This document shows positions 18,904-32,478 of a stretch of 64,000 bases of DNA, piece after piece. Origin of the DNA: Marinobacter pelagius (GTDB taxonomy: Bacteria; Pseudomonadota; Gammaproteobacteria; Pseudomonadales; Oleiphilaceae); assembly GCF_003315345.1 (NCBI RefSeq), contig NZ_QNRO01000001.1:1-64000 (forward strand). The letters are read 5' to 3'. The stretch's first letter is position 1; each line of letters starts with the position of its first letter. The notes below the pieces were generated by a model. The model did not search any database. It saw only the letters and a list, made by a program, of their open reading frames with translations, and had not been told where the DNA came from. The position numbers and the translations under genes are program-made.

Positions 18904-20388
18904 ATGTGCATCGCATCACTCAGCACTTTGTTGCATGGCATCGCCGAGGTGCCGTCGGTATTCGATGTCACCATTCACGGACTGAAGACCGACAGCCGCG
19001 AGGTCCGGTCCGGAGATGCCTTCGTAGCGCTGGCGGGTGCGCGAACGTCGGCGGACTTTTATGTCGACAAGGCCATCGAGGCCGGCGCGACGGTTGTGTT
19101 GCTGGAGTCCGCCACCGCGGGTGAATGTGCCGAACACCATGGTGCGCTCATCGTGCCGGTGGTCGGGTTGCGGGAGCAGCTTGGCCGCCTAGCGGATCGT
19201 TTTTTCGAGCACCCTTCGCAACGGCTGCGGCTGGTTGGCGTCACCGGCACCAATGGGAAGACCTCGGTCTCCCAGTACATTGCGCGCCTGTTGAAGGATA
19301 CCGGAACGCCCTGCGGCGTGATCGGAACACTCGGCTACGGCATGCCCGACGCCCTTCAGCCGGCGAGTCACACCACCCCGGATGTGGTGCAGGTCAACCG
19401 GGTGTTGTACCGGATCCTGGGCCAGGGTGGCCGGGCTGCGGCCATGGAGGTGTCGTCCCATGCCCTCGATCAGGGCCGGGTGGACCATCTCACCATGACG
19501 GGGGCGGTTTTCACCAACCTGACCCGCGATCACCTGGATTACCACGGATCGATGGAGGCCTATGGCGCGGCAAAGGCGAAGCTGTTCGAACGGGAAGAGC
19601 TGCACTTTGCGGTGATCAATTTCGATGACCCGTTCGGGCGGCAGTTGTATGGCCAGCTGGAAGGCAAGTGCGACCGGGTCAGGTACAGCCTGCACGAAGC
19701 CCAGACGGAACTCTGGCTCAAGGAGTTTCTTCCGACCGACGAGGGCTTTGAGGCAGCAGTTGATGGCGAATGGGGAGCATTCGATATCCGCGTTCCCCTG
19801 ATGGGTAGCTTCAATGCCAGCAATGTGCTGGCGGCCATGTCAGCGGTGTTGAGCCTGGGTGTACCCGTGGAGCGGGTCCGGGAAGCCGTTGGCCGACTGG
19901 TGCCACCGCCGGGCCGGCTGGAACGTTTTACGGGCAATAACGGCGTGCGGGTGGTGGTGGATTATGCCCACACTCCGGATGCCCTCTCAAATGCCTTGTC
20001 AGCACTTCGGCCACACGTGGCAGGTCGACTGATCTGCGTGTTCGGCTGCGGTGGTGACCGGGATTCCGGAAAGCGCCCGGAAATGGCACGGGAGGCCGAA
20101 CAACTGGCGGATGCGGTCATTGTTACCGATGACAATCCCCGAGGTGAGAGTCCGGAGGCCATTGTCGGGGATATCCTGACCGGCTTTGATCGTCGGGAGC
20201 AGGTCACAGTGATCCATGATCGCGCCGAGGCCATTCAGCGTGCCATCGCCCAGGCTGGGCCGGACGATCTGGTGCTGGTTGCCGGCAAGGGCCACGAGGC
20301 CTACCAGGAAATTGCGGGTCAGAAGCTGCCGTTCAGCGACACCGAGCAGGTCCGGCATTGCCTGAAGCTCAACGGAGGCGTGGCATGA
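18904..20388 (+). CDS. murE: UDP-MurNAc-tripeptide synthetase MurE (meso-diaminopimelate)
   Basis: An ATP-dependent ligase adding the third amino acid to UDP-MurNAc-L-Ala-D-Glu. The P-loop GTNGKT is at 115-120. The DNPR motif at 410-413 predicts meso-diaminopimelate as the substrate, as in other Gram-negative bacteria. At 494 residues it has family length. It starts four bases after ftsI and its stop overlaps the murF start. Confidence 0.96.
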   Translation: MCIASLSTLLHGIAEVPSVFDVTIHGLKTDSREVRSGDAFVALAGARTSADFYVDKAIEAGATVVLLESATAGECAEHHGALIVPVVGLREQLGRLADRFFEHPSQRLRLVGVTGTNGKTSVSQYIARLLKDTGTPCGVIGTLGYGMPDALQPASHTTPDVVQVNRVLYRILGQGGRAAAMEVSSHALDQGRVDHLTMTGAVFTNLTRDHLDYHGSMEAYGAAKAKLFEREELHFAVINFDDPFGRQLYGQLEGKCDRVRYSLHEAQTELWLKEFLPTDEGFEAAVDGEWGAFDIRVPLMGSFNASNVLAAMSAVLSLGVPVERVREAVGRLVPPPGRLERFTGNNGVRVVVDYAHTPDALSNALSALRPHVAGRLICVFGCGGDRDSGKRPEMAREAEQLADAVIVTDDNPRGESPEAIVGDILTGFDRREQVTVIHDRAEAIQRAIAQAGPDDLVLVAGKGHEAYQEIAGQKLPFSDTEQVRHCLKLNGGVA

Positions 20389-21761
20389 TGCGCCCCTTCT
20401 CGCTGGCCGAGGCCCGTGACTGGACTGGCGCCCGTTGCGCCACACAGGCACTGGAGTCTGTCCGGTTCGAAGGGGTGTCGACCGACACCCGGACGCTGGC
20501 GGAAGGGGATCTGTTCGTTGCGCTGCGGGGTGAGAATTTTGATGGGCACCGGTTCCTGGCCAAGGCACAGGAGGCCGGAGCAGTGGCGGCAGTGGTGGAC
20601 ACCGAAGACAGCAGTATCACCATCCCGCAACTGGTGGTGACCGATACCGTCGAGGCCTTGGCCCGGCTTGCAGAGGGCAACCGGAACGAAAGCGCGGTGC
20701 AACTGGTGGCTGTCACCGGGAGCAGCGGCAAGACCACGGTCCGGGAAATGACCGCGGCGGTGCTGTCGCGCATGGGGCCGACTCTGGCAACCGAGGGCAA
20801 CCTGAACAACCACATCGGGGTGCCCCTGACGTTGTTCCGGCTGGCCCCCGAACACCGGTTTGCCGCTATCGAGCTGGGTGCCAGCGGCCTGGGCGAGATC
20901 GCCCATACCGTGGCGGTAGCCAGACCGCAGGTGGTGATCCTGACCAACGCCGGTCAGGCCCACCTGGAGGGGTTCGGGAGCTACGAAAACATTGTCCGGG
21001 CCAAGGGCGAGATCATCGAGGGCGTTGCCAAGGGCGGCCTCGTGGTTCTGAACCGGGACGACCCCGCTTTCGGCCAGTGGCTGGCGCGGGCGGGGGAGCG
21101 GCGTGTGGTCAGCGTCAGCCGACTCGGACATCCGGAAGCGGATTACAAGGTCACGGACGCGGGAGTGTCCGGAGCCGGGCAGAAACTGACAGCGACTGGC
21201 CCCGACGGCTGGACCTGCACCCTGACGATCCCGTTTCCGGGCGAGCACAACCAGAGTAATGCTCTGATGGCGATCGCCGCGACCCGGGAGCTGGGCGCCA
21301 CCGATCAGCAGCTGGCAGAAGGTCTGGCCGGCATCCAGTCCGTCAAGGGCCGCCTTCAGGTGCTGGATCTGGGCCGGCGACTGACTCTGATCGACGACAG
21401 TTACAACGCCAACCCGGCGTCCATGAAAGCCGCGGTGGCAGTGCTTGCTGAGCGGCCCGGCCAACGGGTGGCGGTCTTTGGTGCCATGGCCGAGCTGGGA
21501 CCGAATGCCCTCGCCCTGCACGCCGAAGTGGGCGCCGCCGCGAAAGAAAGGGGCATCGACCGCTTGATGGTAGTGGGCCCCGGTTGTGAAGGTTATGTGG
21601 ATGGATTCGGGCCGGAAACCGAGCAGTTTCCGACCCATGAAGCGGCAGTGAATGCCATCGTCAGTACCCTGGATTCTGAAATCACCGTGCTGGTGAAGGG
21701 TTCTCGCAGTTCCGCCATGGATCGCGTGGTGGAGGGAATTAAAGAAAAGGTGAATAACTAA
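20385..21761 (+). CDS. murF: UDP-MurNAc-tripeptide-D-alanyl-D-alanine ligase MurF
   Basis: Adds D-Ala-D-Ala to complete the UDP-MurNAc-pentapeptide. The P-loop GSSGKTT follows VQLVAVT at about residue 109. The central domain contains [15 protein letters not shown], typical of MurF, and VFGAMAELG is near the C terminus. Length is 458 residues. The ATG at 20385 overlaps the murE stop (ATGA), and the stop overlaps mraY (TAATG). Confidence 0.96.
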   Translation: MMRPFSLAEARDWTGARCATQALESVRFEGVSTDTRTLAEGDLFVALRGENFDGHRFLAKAQEAGAVAAVVDTEDSSITIPQLVVTDTVEALARLAEGNRNESAVQLVAVTGSSGKTTVREMTAAVLSRMGPTLATEGNLNNHIGVPLTLFRLAPEHRFAAIELGASGLGEIAHTVAVARPQVVILTNAGQAHLEGFGSYENIVRAKGEIIEGVAKGGLVVLNRDDPAFGQWLARAGERRVVSVSRLGHPEADYKVTDAGVSGAGQKLTATGPDGWTCTLTIPFPGEHNQSNALMAIAATRELGATDQQLAEGLAGIQSVKGRLQVLDLGRRLTLIDDSYNANPASMKAAVAVLAERPGQRVAVFGAMAELGPNALALHAEVGAAAKERGIDRLMVVGPGCEGYVDGFGPETEQFPTHEAAVNAIVSTLDSEITVLVKGSRSSAMDRVVEGIKEKVNN

Positions 21762-22846
21762 TGCTGCTCTGGCTGACAGAGGTTCTATCGCAATATTTCT
21801 CCGAACTGACGGTGTTTCAGTACCTGACGCTGCGCGCGATTCTGGGGATTCTGACGGCTCTGCTGATCTCGCTGATCATCGGTCCGATGATGATCCGCAA
21901 GCTCAGCCAGTACCAGATCGGACAGGCGGTTCGGGATGACGGTCCCCAGACCCATCTCAGCAAGGCGGGTACTCCGACCATGGGCGGCGCGCTGATTCTG
22001 GTGGCCATTGCCATCAGTACCTTGTTGTGGGCTGACCTGACCAACCGTTATGTGTGGATCACCCTGCTGGTCACCATGGCGTTTGGTGCCATCGGCTGGG
22101 TCGATGACTATCGCAAGGTGGTGGAGCGCAATCCCCGGGGGCTGCCGGCGAAATGGAAATATTTCTGGCAGTCGGTGATTGGCGCCAGTGCGGCGGTATT
22201 CCTGTATTTCAGCTCTGCAATGCCCCAGGAGACCTCACTGTATCTGCCCTTTGTGAAGAACGTCTCCCTGACCCTGGGCCCGGTGCTTTTCATCCTGCTC
22301 ACTTATTTCGTGATTGTGGGCAGCAGCAATGCGGTGAACCTGACAGACGGCCTTGATGGTCTGGCAATCATGCCGACGGTCATGGTGGCAGGGGCCCTGG
22401 CAGTTTTCGCTTATGTGTCCGGCCATTCCCAGTTCGCCAATTACCTGTTGATTCCCCATCTGCCGGGAACCGGTGAGCTGATTATTTTCTGTGGCTCCCT
22501 GGTTGGTGCAGGTCTGGGATTCCTGTGGTTCAACACCTATCCGGCCCAGGTATTCATGGGCGATGTGGGTGCGCTGGCTCTGGGGGCAGCCCTGGGTGTG
22601 GTGGCGGTGATCGTGCGCCAGGAAATTGTGCTGTTCATTATGGGCGGGGTCTTCGTGATGGAGACCATCTCGGTGATCCTGCAGGTGGCCTCGTTCCGCC
22701 TGACCGGTCGCCGGATTTTCCGGATGGCGCCGCTGCACCATCACTTTGAATTGAAAGGCTGGCCGGAACCGCGCGTTATCGTGCGGTTCTGGGTAGTCAC
22801 TGTGGTTCTGGTCCTGATTGGCCTGGCCAGTCTGAAGATACGATAG
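21761..22846 (+). CDS. mraY: Phospho-N-acetylmuramoyl-pentapeptide-transferase MraY
   Basis: An integral inner-membrane enzyme that makes lipid I from UDP-MurNAc-pentapeptide and undecaprenyl phosphate. At 361 residues it has about ten membrane segments. The family motifs are GTPTMGG, the cytoplasmic WVDDYRK, the [10 protein letters not shown] loop with essential aspartates and [11 protein letters not shown]. Its start overlaps the murF stop by one base. Confidence 0.97.
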   Translation: MLLWLTEVLSQYFSELTVFQYLTLRAILGILTALLISLIIGPMMIRKLSQYQIGQAVRDDGPQTHLSKAGTPTMGGALILVAIAISTLLWADLTNRYVWITLLVTMAFGAIGWVDDYRKVVERNPRGLPAKWKYFWQSVIGASAAVFLYFSSAMPQETSLYLPFVKNVSLTLGPVLFILLTYFVIVGSSNAVNLTDGLDGLAIMPTVMVAGALAVFAYVSGHSQFANYLLIPHLPGTGELIIFCGSLVGAGLGFLWFNTYPAQVFMGDVGALALGAALGVVAVIVRQEIVLFIMGGVFVMETISVILQVASFRLTGRRIFRMAPLHHHFELKGWPEPRVIVRFWVVTVVLVLIGLASLKIR

Positions 22847-22861
22847 GGTAACGCTACGGCT

Positions 22862-24202
22862 ATGAGTGTCATTGTTTCGGATCGTCGCACATTGGTGGTA
22901 GGACTCGGCAAGACCGGGCTCTCCTGCGTGCGCTACCTGTCCGAACAGGGGCGGGAGGTCGCGGTGGCGGACAGCCGCGCCGCGCCGCCGGGCCTGGATG
23001 AGTTGCGCTCGAACTGGCCGGAAATACCCGTTCACCTGGGCGCGTTCGATGCCGAGCTGTTCGCCGGGTTCAACGAGCTGGTGGTCAGCCCCGGCATCAG
23101 CATCGCCGAGCCGGCCATCTCTGGCGCTGCTGAGCGTGGCGCCCGGATCCGGGGCGATATCGATCTGTTCGCCGAGGCCGCGGACGCGCCGATCATTGCC
23201 ATCACGGGTTCCAACGGCAAGACCACGGTTACCACGCTGGTGGGCGAGATGGCGAAAGCGGCCGGGTGCAAGGTGGAAGTCGGAGGCAATATCGGCACCC
23301 CCGCGCTGGATCTGCTCGGGCGCGGTGCCGATCTCTACGTGCTGGAGCTGTCGAGTTTCCAGCTGGAGACCACCGATGAACTCAATGCCCTGGCTGCCAC
23401 GGTCCTCAATGTCAGCGATGACCACATGGACCGTTATCCGAACAAGATGGCCTACTTCCAGGCCAAGCAGCGGATATTCCGGGGCGCGAAGAATGCCATC
23501 GTCAACCTGGATGATGCCCTGAGCACACCTATGGCCCGAGATACCCTGCGTTTCTTGTGTTTCGGTTTTCACCGGGTGAATCCGGACACGTTCAGCACCC
23601 GGGACGACGACCAGGGTACCTGGATCACCTTCGGGTTCGACAACCTGCTGCTCACCAGCGAGCTCCGGCTGCTGGGTCGCCACAACGTTAGCAATGTCAT
23701 GGCGGCACTGGCCCTTGGCCATGCGGCAGGGTTCCCGATGGACGTGATGTTGCAGGTGGCCCGGGAGTTCCGGGGCCTGCCGCACCGCTGTGAGTTTGTC
23801 CGCAGTTTCGAGGGCGTTGACTACATCAATGATTCCAAGGGCACCAACGTTGGAGCCACGGTGGCGGCCATCGAGAGCCTGGCCCCGGAGCAGGGCAAGG
23901 TGGTGCTGATTGCCGGCGGTGATGGCAAGGGCGCGGACTTCGCGCCCCTGGAAGCGCCGGTCGCATTGTATTGCCGGGCGGTGGTGCTGATCGGCACCGA
24001 TGCAGACCGGATAGCGGAAGCCATCGGCAGCGGTGTTCAGACCATGCGGGCCGACACCCTGAGCGACGCGGTCTCGGCCGCGCGGAAAGAGGCGCGGCCG
24101 GATGACCGGGTGCTGCTGTCACCGGCGTGCGCCAGTTTTGACATGTTCCGCGACTATCTGGATCGCGGGGATCAGTTCCGAACCCTGGTGGAGGCGCTGT
24201 GA
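22862..24202 (+). CDS. murD: UDP-MurNAc-L-alanine-D-glutamate ligase MurD
   Basis: Adds D-glutamate to UDP-MurNAc-L-Ala in the cytosol. The N-terminal Rossmann-like part begins VVGLGKTGLSCVRYL. The P-loop GSNGKTT starts at residue 116, followed by GGNIGTPALDLL and ELSSFQLETT. The C-terminal domain includes NDSKGTNVGATVAAIES and SPACASFDMFRDY. Length is 446 residues. Its stop overlaps the ftsW start. Confidence 0.96.
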   Translation: MSVIVSDRRTLVVGLGKTGLSCVRYLSEQGREVAVADSRAAPPGLDELRSNWPEIPVHLGAFDAELFAGFNELVVSPGISIAEPAISGAAERGARIRGDIDLFAEAADAPIIAITGSNGKTTVTTLVGEMAKAAGCKVEVGGNIGTPALDLLGRGADLYVLELSSFQLETTDELNALAATVLNVSDDHMDRYPNKMAYFQAKQRIFRGAKNAIVNLDDALSTPMARDTLRFLCFGFHRVNPDTFSTRDDDQGTWITFGFDNLLLTSELRLLGRHNVSNVMAALALGHAAGFPMDVMLQVAREFRGLPHRCEFVRSFEGVDYINDSKGTNVGATVAAIESLAPEQGKVVLIAGGDGKGADFAPLEAPVALYCRAVVLIGTDADRIAEAIGSGVQTMRADTLSDAVSAARKEARPDDRVLLSPACASFDMFRDYLDRGDQFRTLVEAL

Positions 24203-25401
24203 TGCCAGCCGGAATCAGCCTTCCGAACCGTAACAGTTGGCTGGGCGAGATCCAGCCTCTGCCGGTGCTGGTGATCAGCTCGGCGGCACTGCTGGTGGTC
24301 GGTGTGGTGATGATTTCATCCGCTTCCATGGACATGGCGGCGGAAACCATGGGTAACAGCTACCACTATGTGATCCGCCAGTTGCTGTTTGCCGCCATGG
24401 GCTGCGTTGTGGCACTGGTGGCGGTCAATGTGCCGGTTGCCTGGTGGGAGCGCAGTGGCTGGTTACTGCTGGGTATCGGCTTGCTGGCACTGGTGCTGGT
24501 ACTGACGCCCATGGGGCGCACGGTTAATGGCTCCACGCGCTGGATCCCGTTTGGCCTGTTCAACGTGCAGGTGTCCGAGGTGGCGAAACTTTGCCTGATT
24601 GCCTACCTCGCGGGTTACGTGGTGCGCCGCCGGGATGAACTCCTCAATACCTGGCCCGGCTTTCTGAAGCCGCTGGTGGTGTTGGGCGTGGCCTCGGTGC
24701 TGCTGGTTATCCAGCCGGATTTCGGTGCCACGGTGGTTCTGGTGACGGCAGCGGCCGGCATGATCTTTCTCAGTGGCGTCCGGTTGACCCGTTTCCTGCC
24801 GTTGATCGCGATCCTGGTGGCCCTGGGGACAATCCTGGTGCTCACACAGCCTTACCGGCTGAAACGGGTGGTGAGTTACCTGGATCCCTGGAAAGACCAG
24901 TTCGATACCGGGTACCAGCTGACCCAGTCGCTGATTGCCTTCGGCCGTGGCGAGTGGGCTGGTGTCGGCCTGGGCAACTCGATCCAGAAGCTGTTCTATC
25001 TGCCCGAGGCCCACACCGACTTCATCTTCGCCATCATTGCTGAGGAATTCGGTCTGCTGGGGTCGTTGCTGGTACTGGCCCTGTTCACGATCCTGGTGGT
25101 TTCGGGCTTCGTGATTGCCCGTCGGGCCGAGAAGGCTGAAATGCCCTTTGGCGCCTGCTTTGCCTATGGTCTGACGCTTCTGATCGGATTGCAGGCCGGG
25201 ATCAATATGGCGGTCAGCACCGGGCTGCTGCCCACCAAGGGTCTGACCTTGCCGTTGGTGAGTTATGGCGGGTCAAGCCTGATGATTACCTGCGCGTGCA
25301 TTGGTGTACTCGCGCGCATTGAAATGGAACGGCTCGACAAGGTACGCGTGGCCAGTGAGAAAAACGGTTCAAAGAAACGGGGAGGGGCGGTGTATGACTG
25401 A
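24202..25401 (+). CDS. ftsW: Peptidoglycan polymerase FtsW (SEDS family)
   Basis: The septal glycosyltransferase that polymerises lipid II, working with FtsI. About ten membrane helices fill the 399-residue protein. SEDS landmarks are MISSASMDMA, NGSTRWIPFG, VSEVAKLCLIAY, YQLTQSLIAFGRGEW and LTLPLVSYGGSSL. GTG 24199 is an alternative start; ATG 24202 overlaps the murD stop. The 3' end overlaps murG by 8 bp (ATGACTGA). Confidence 0.95.
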   Translation: MPAGISLPNRNSWLGEIQPLPVLVISSAALLVVGVVMISSASMDMAAETMGNSYHYVIRQLLFAAMGCVVALVAVNVPVAWWERSGWLLLGIGLLALVLVLTPMGRTVNGSTRWIPFGLFNVQVSEVAKLCLIAYLAGYVVRRRDELLNTWPGFLKPLVVLGVASVLLVIQPDFGATVVLVTAAAGMIFLSGVRLTRFLPLIAILVALGTILVLTQPYRLKRVVSYLDPWKDQFDTGYQLTQSLIAFGRGEWAGVGLGNSIQKLFYLPEAHTDFIFAIIAEEFGLLGSLLVLALFTILVVSGFVIARRAEKAEMPFGACFAYGLTLLIGLQAGINMAVSTGLLPTKGLTLPLVSYGGSSLMITCACIGVLARIEMERLDKVRVASEKNGSKKRGGAVYD

Positions 25402-26471
25402 ATCCCGTCGCTTCCTGATGATGGCTGGCGGCACCGGGGGACACGTGTTCCCGGCGCTGGCCACTGCCCGGGCCCTTGAGGCCAGGGGGCATGAGGTTTA
25501 CTGGCTGGGCGCCACTGGTGGAATGGAACAACGGCTGATCGGCGATACCGACATTCCGTTGTCGCTCATCCACATCTCGGGCTTGCGGGGCAAAGGCAAG
25601 CTGGCCCTGCTGCTGGCGCCGTTTCGTCTGATGCGGGCCCTGGGCGAAGCGTTTACGGTGGTTCGGCGAATTCGTCCCGACTGTGTCGTCGGCATGGGTG
25701 GTTTCGTGACCGGCCCGGGCGGAGTGGCCGCCTGGCTGACCCGGACACCCCTGGTGATCCATGAGCAGAATGCCATTGCCGGGATGACCAACCGCATTCT
25801 GGTGCGGTTTGCCCAGACCGTGCTGGAAGCCTTCCCGGGCAGTTTCGGAGCCGACGTGGTGACCCGATGCACCGGGAACCCGGTGCGTCAGGATCTGGCC
25901 AGTCTGCCGGAGCCGGAAACCCGCATGGCAGACCGGTCCGGCCAGCTGCGTGTTCTGGTGGTTGGCGGCAGCCTCGGAGCGCGGGTGTTCAATCAGCAGT
26001 TGCCCGAGGCCCTGGCGCTGATCCCGGAGTCGGATCGACCGGAGGTGCGTCACCAGTGTGGTGAGAAGAACCTGGACGAGGCGAAGGCTGCCTACGAGGC
26101 ACAGGGTGTTTCGGCCAGCATCGAGCCGTTCATACGGGATATGGCTGAGGCCTACAACTGGGCCGATGTGGTCATCTGTCGTTCGGGCGCACTGACGGTA
26201 TCCGAGCTTTGTGCGGCAGGTATCGGAGCGGTACTGGTGCCATTCCCCCATGCCGTGGACGACCACCAGACGGCCAATGCGAAACAAATGGTGGATGCGA
26301 AGGCTGCGGTGCTGATTCCCCAGCCCAAACTGACACCGGCAATCCTGGCCGAAACCCTGCAAGACCTGGCAAAGGATCGGACCAGGGTCATGAATATGGC
26401 GAAGGCTGCACGAACGCTGGCCCGCCCGGATGCAACGGAGAGAGTCGTGAATTACTGTCTGGAGGCCGCAA

Positions 26472-26479
<8 letters not shown>
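25394..26479 (+). CDS. murG: UDP-GlcNAc:lipid I N-acetylglucosamine transferase MurG
   Basis: A peripheral inner-membrane GT28 glycosyltransferase that makes lipid II. The N-terminal GGTGGH is at residues 12-17. Other landmarks are [38 protein letters not shown] and the C-terminal [15 protein letters not shown]. Length is 361 residues. It overlaps ftsW by 8 bp upstream and murC by 8 bp downstream. GGGGAGGGGCGG precedes the start. Confidence 0.96.
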
Positions 26480-29722
<3,243 letters not shown>

Positions 29723-29757
29723 CAAATTAACGACAGACCAACGGTTTGGTGGAACAC

Positions 29758-30993
29758 ATGTCATCGGTTGAAACGGAAAACATGATTGTTGGCCTCGATA
29801 TCGGAACCTCGAAGGTGGTTGCGATCGTCGGAAAGCGCAAGATGGACGGCTCCATTGAGGTGGTGGGAATTGGCTCCCACCCGTCCCGGGGCCTGAAGCG
29901 CGGTGTGGTGGTCAATATCGAGACCACCGTGCAGGCCATCCAGCGTGCCGTCGAGGAGGCCGAGCTCATGGCCGGTTGCCGGATTCATTCGGTGTACGCC
30001 GGAATCGCGGGCAGCCACATCAAGAGTCTGAACTCCCATGGCATCGTGGCCATCCGGGACCGGGAGGTCACCCAGGCGGATATCGACCGGGTGATTGACG
30101 CCGCCCAGGCGGTGGCTATTCCCGCCGACCAGAAGATTCTGCACATCCTGCCGCAGGAGTTCGTGATTGACAGTCAGGAGGGCATCAAGGAGCCCATGGG
30201 CATGTCCGGAGTCCGTCTGGAGGCCAAGGTGCACCTGGTGACCTGTGCGGTGAATGCGGCCCAGAACATCGAAAAATGCGTCAGGCGCTGCGGTCTGGAG
30301 GTGGACGACATCATCCTGGAGCAGCTGGCATCCAGTCACGCCATCCTGACCGAGGACGAGAAGGAACTGGGTGTCTGCGTGGTGGATGTCGGTGGTGGCA
30401 CCACTGACATTGCCGTGTTTACCGGCGGCGCCATCCGCCACACCGCGGTGATCCCCATTGCCGGGGATCAGGTCACCAACGACATCGCCATGGCGCTGCG
30501 CACGCCGACCCAGAATGCCGAAGAGATCAAGATCAAGTATGCCTGTGCGCTGACCCAGCTCGCAGGCGCCGATGAAACCATCAAGGTGCCGAGCGTCGGC
30601 GACCGTGCCCCCCGTGATCTTTCGCGGCAGGCACTGGCCGAAGTGGTGGAGCCCCGTTACGAGGAGCTTTTCACTCTGGTGCAGTCGGAACTGCGACGGT
30701 CCGGATTTGAGGACCTGATTCCCGCAGGCATCGTGATAACCGGCGGTTCCTCCACCATGGAAGGTGTGGTGGAACTGGCCGAGGAGATCTTCCACATGCC
30801 GGTCCGCCTGGCTTCTCCGCAGGCGGTGTCCGGTATGACGGAAGTGGTCAACAACCCGATCTACGCCACCGGCGTGGGGTTGCTGATCCATGGCTTCCGC
30901 CAGATGGATCTCGGGCGGGCGCCCGTGCTCAAGGGGGAAGAGGCCCCCTCGCTGTTTGAGCGCATGAAAGCCTGGTTTACCGGTCATTTCTGA
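29758..30993 (+). CDS. ftsA: Cell division protein FtsA
   Basis: An actin-like ATPase that anchors FtsZ to the membrane. Landmarks are VGLDIGTSKVVAIVG near the N terminus, the 1C domain, VCVVDVGGGTTDIAVF and ITGGSSTMEGVVELA. The C-terminal amphipathic membrane-targeting helix SLFERMKAWFTGHF is intact. Length is 411 residues from ATG 29758. A TTG at 29746 would add four residues. Confidence 0.96.
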   Translation: MSSVETENMIVGLDIGTSKVVAIVGKRKMDGSIEVVGIGSHPSRGLKRGVVVNIETTVQAIQRAVEEAELMAGCRIHSVYAGIAGSHIKSLNSHGIVAIRDREVTQADIDRVIDAAQAVAIPADQKILHILPQEFVIDSQEGIKEPMGMSGVRLEAKVHLVTCAVNAAQNIEKCVRRCGLEVDDIILEQLASSHAILTEDEKELGVCVVDVGGGTTDIAVFTGGAIRHTAVIPIAGDQVTNDIAMALRTPTQNAEEIKIKYACALTQLAGADETIKVPSVGDRAPRDLSRQALAEVVEPRYEELFTLVQSELRRSGFEDLIPAGIVITGGSSTMEGVVELAEEIFHMPVRLASPQAVSGMTEVVNNPIYATGVGLLIHGFRQMDLGRAPVLKGEEAPSLFERMKAWFTGHF

Positions 30994-31021
30994 CCGACCA
31001 GAACGAGCAGTACACGAAGGT

Positions 31022-31065
31022 ATCTCGAAAACATAAATCTCGAAAAAACAGCCTGGATAGGCTGT
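31022..31065 (+). promoter_or_regulatory. Repeat and hairpin in the ftsA-ftsZ gap
   Basis: Two copies of TCTCGAAAA (near 31023 and 31039) precede a 7-bp stem ACAGCCT (31048-31054) / AGGCTGT (31059-31065) with a four-base loop. It sits in the 96-bp gap, about 25 bp before the ftsZ start. No T run follows, so it is not a typical terminator. It might affect ftsZ mRNA processing or translation; function unknown. Confidence 0.35.
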
Positions 31066-31089
31066 CTACAGCACGAAGGAGTAGGGGAA

Positions 31090-32247
31090 ATGTTCGAACT
31101 CGTCGATAATGTCCAGCAAAACGCTGTCATTAAAGTCGTCGGTGTTGGTGGTGGCGGTGGTAATGCCGTACGTCACATGCTCAACAGCGACGTTGAAGGT
31201 GTGGAATTTATCTGCGCCAACACCGATGCCCAGGCGCTGACTGATCTGGATGCCCGGCAGGTAATCCAGCTTGGTGGCAACATCACCAAGGGCCTGGGTG
31301 CCGGCGCCAATCCGGAGGTAGGTCGTCAGTCTGCTCTGGAAGACCGTGACCGTATCGCAGAGGCCCTGCAGGGCGCTGATATGGTGTTCATCACCGCCGG
31401 CATGGGCGGAGGTACCGGCACCGGAGCCGCCCCGATCGTTGCCGAGGTGGCCCGTGAGCTGGGTATCCTGACCGTGGCCGTGGTCACCAAGCCGTTCATG
31501 TTCGAAGGCGGCAAGCGCATGAGTGTGGCCGAAGAGGGTCTGAAGGAGCTCGAGGAGAGCGTTGACTCCCTGATCACCATTCCCAACGAGAAGCTGCTGG
31601 CGGTCATGGGCAAGAAGACCAGCCTGCTGGATGCCTTTGCCTCAGCCAACGATGTGCTGCTGGGTGCTGTGCAGGGCATTGCCGACCTGATCACCCGCAA
31701 CGGCATGATCAACGTTGACTTCGCGGACGTGAAGACGGTGATGTCGGAGATGGGCATGGCCATGATGGGTACCGCCCGCGCCACCGGCGAGAACCGCGCC
31801 CGGGAAGCTGCGGAGGCCGCCGTGCGCAGCCCGCTGCTCGAGGACATCAACCTACAGGGCGCCAAGGGTATCCTGGTCAATATCACGGCCGGCATGGATC
31901 TCAACCTGGGCGAGTTTTCGGAGGTTGGCGACATTGTGCGTGAGTTCGCGTCCGATTCCGCGACCGTTGTGGTCGGTACTGTGATCGATCCGGAAATGAC
32001 CGACGAACTCAAGGTGACTGTTGTTGCTACCGGCCTGGGCGGTGATCGCGAGAAGCCGACAAAGGTTGTCGACAACACCCGTACCCTGGATGGCAAGACC
32101 GACTACAACCAGCTGGATCGCCCAGCGGTTCTGCGTCGTCGCGCCGTGTCCAGCGGTAACGTGGCTATCGATCAGAACAAGGAAAGCGAAGAGCAGGGCG
32201 TGGACTATCTCGATATTCCCGCATTCCTTCGCCGCCAGGCTGATTGA
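31090..32247 (+). CDS. ftsZ: Cell division protein FtsZ
   Basis: A tubulin-like GTPase that forms the division ring. The tubulin signature GGGTGTG starts at residue 106, after ITAGM. The T7 loop VNVDFADV-type stretch ([13 protein letters not shown]) supplies catalytic Asp residues. A disordered linker (about 320-370) leads to the conserved C-terminal peptide [14 protein letters not shown], which binds FtsA and ZipA. Length is 385 residues. AGGAGTAGGGG precedes the ATG. Confidence 0.98.
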   Translation: MFELVDNVQQNAVIKVVGVGGGGGNAVRHMLNSDVEGVEFICANTDAQALTDLDARQVIQLGGNITKGLGAGANPEVGRQSALEDRDRIAEALQGADMVFITAGMGGGTGTGAAPIVAEVARELGILTVAVVTKPFMFEGGKRMSVAEEGLKELEESVDSLITIPNEKLLAVMGKKTSLLDAFASANDVLLGAVQGIADLITRNGMINVDFADVKTVMSEMGMAMMGTARATGENRAREAAEAAVRSPLLEDINLQGAKGILVNITAGMDLNLGEFSEVGDIVREFASDSATVVVGTVIDPEMTDELKVTVVATGLGGDREKPTKVVDNTRTLDGKTDYNQLDRPAVLRRRAVSSGNVAIDQNKESEEQGVDYLDIPAFLRRQAD

Positions 32248-32478
32248 TAATCTGTCGCAACTGTGAGCCGGTTATGAGTACGGGAATCCAACTCGGCTTT
32301 TTTGCCGAATAAGGGAACCTGACTGCCGGAAATTACGTGCGCTGAGTGCCGAGTGTTGGCTTTGTGTAAATTTGAGGCAAAGCCCTCTTGGTCAAATGGT
32401 ACTCAGTCTTAATTTCTGATATTCTCCGGGCAGTTTTTTGCCTAGAATATCGCCATTTTGTGACGGAATGATGAACCG

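Noticed and set aside
20319..21638. Minus-strand frame of 439 codons opposite murF
   Set aside because: No recognisable domain, and it lies over the well-supported murE-murF overlap.
32293..32308. TCGGC-TTTTTT-GCCGA hairpin after ftsZ as a terminator
   Set aside because: The stem is only 5 bp, its T tract is in the loop, and no T run follows, so it is not a standard terminator. It may still be a weak pause.
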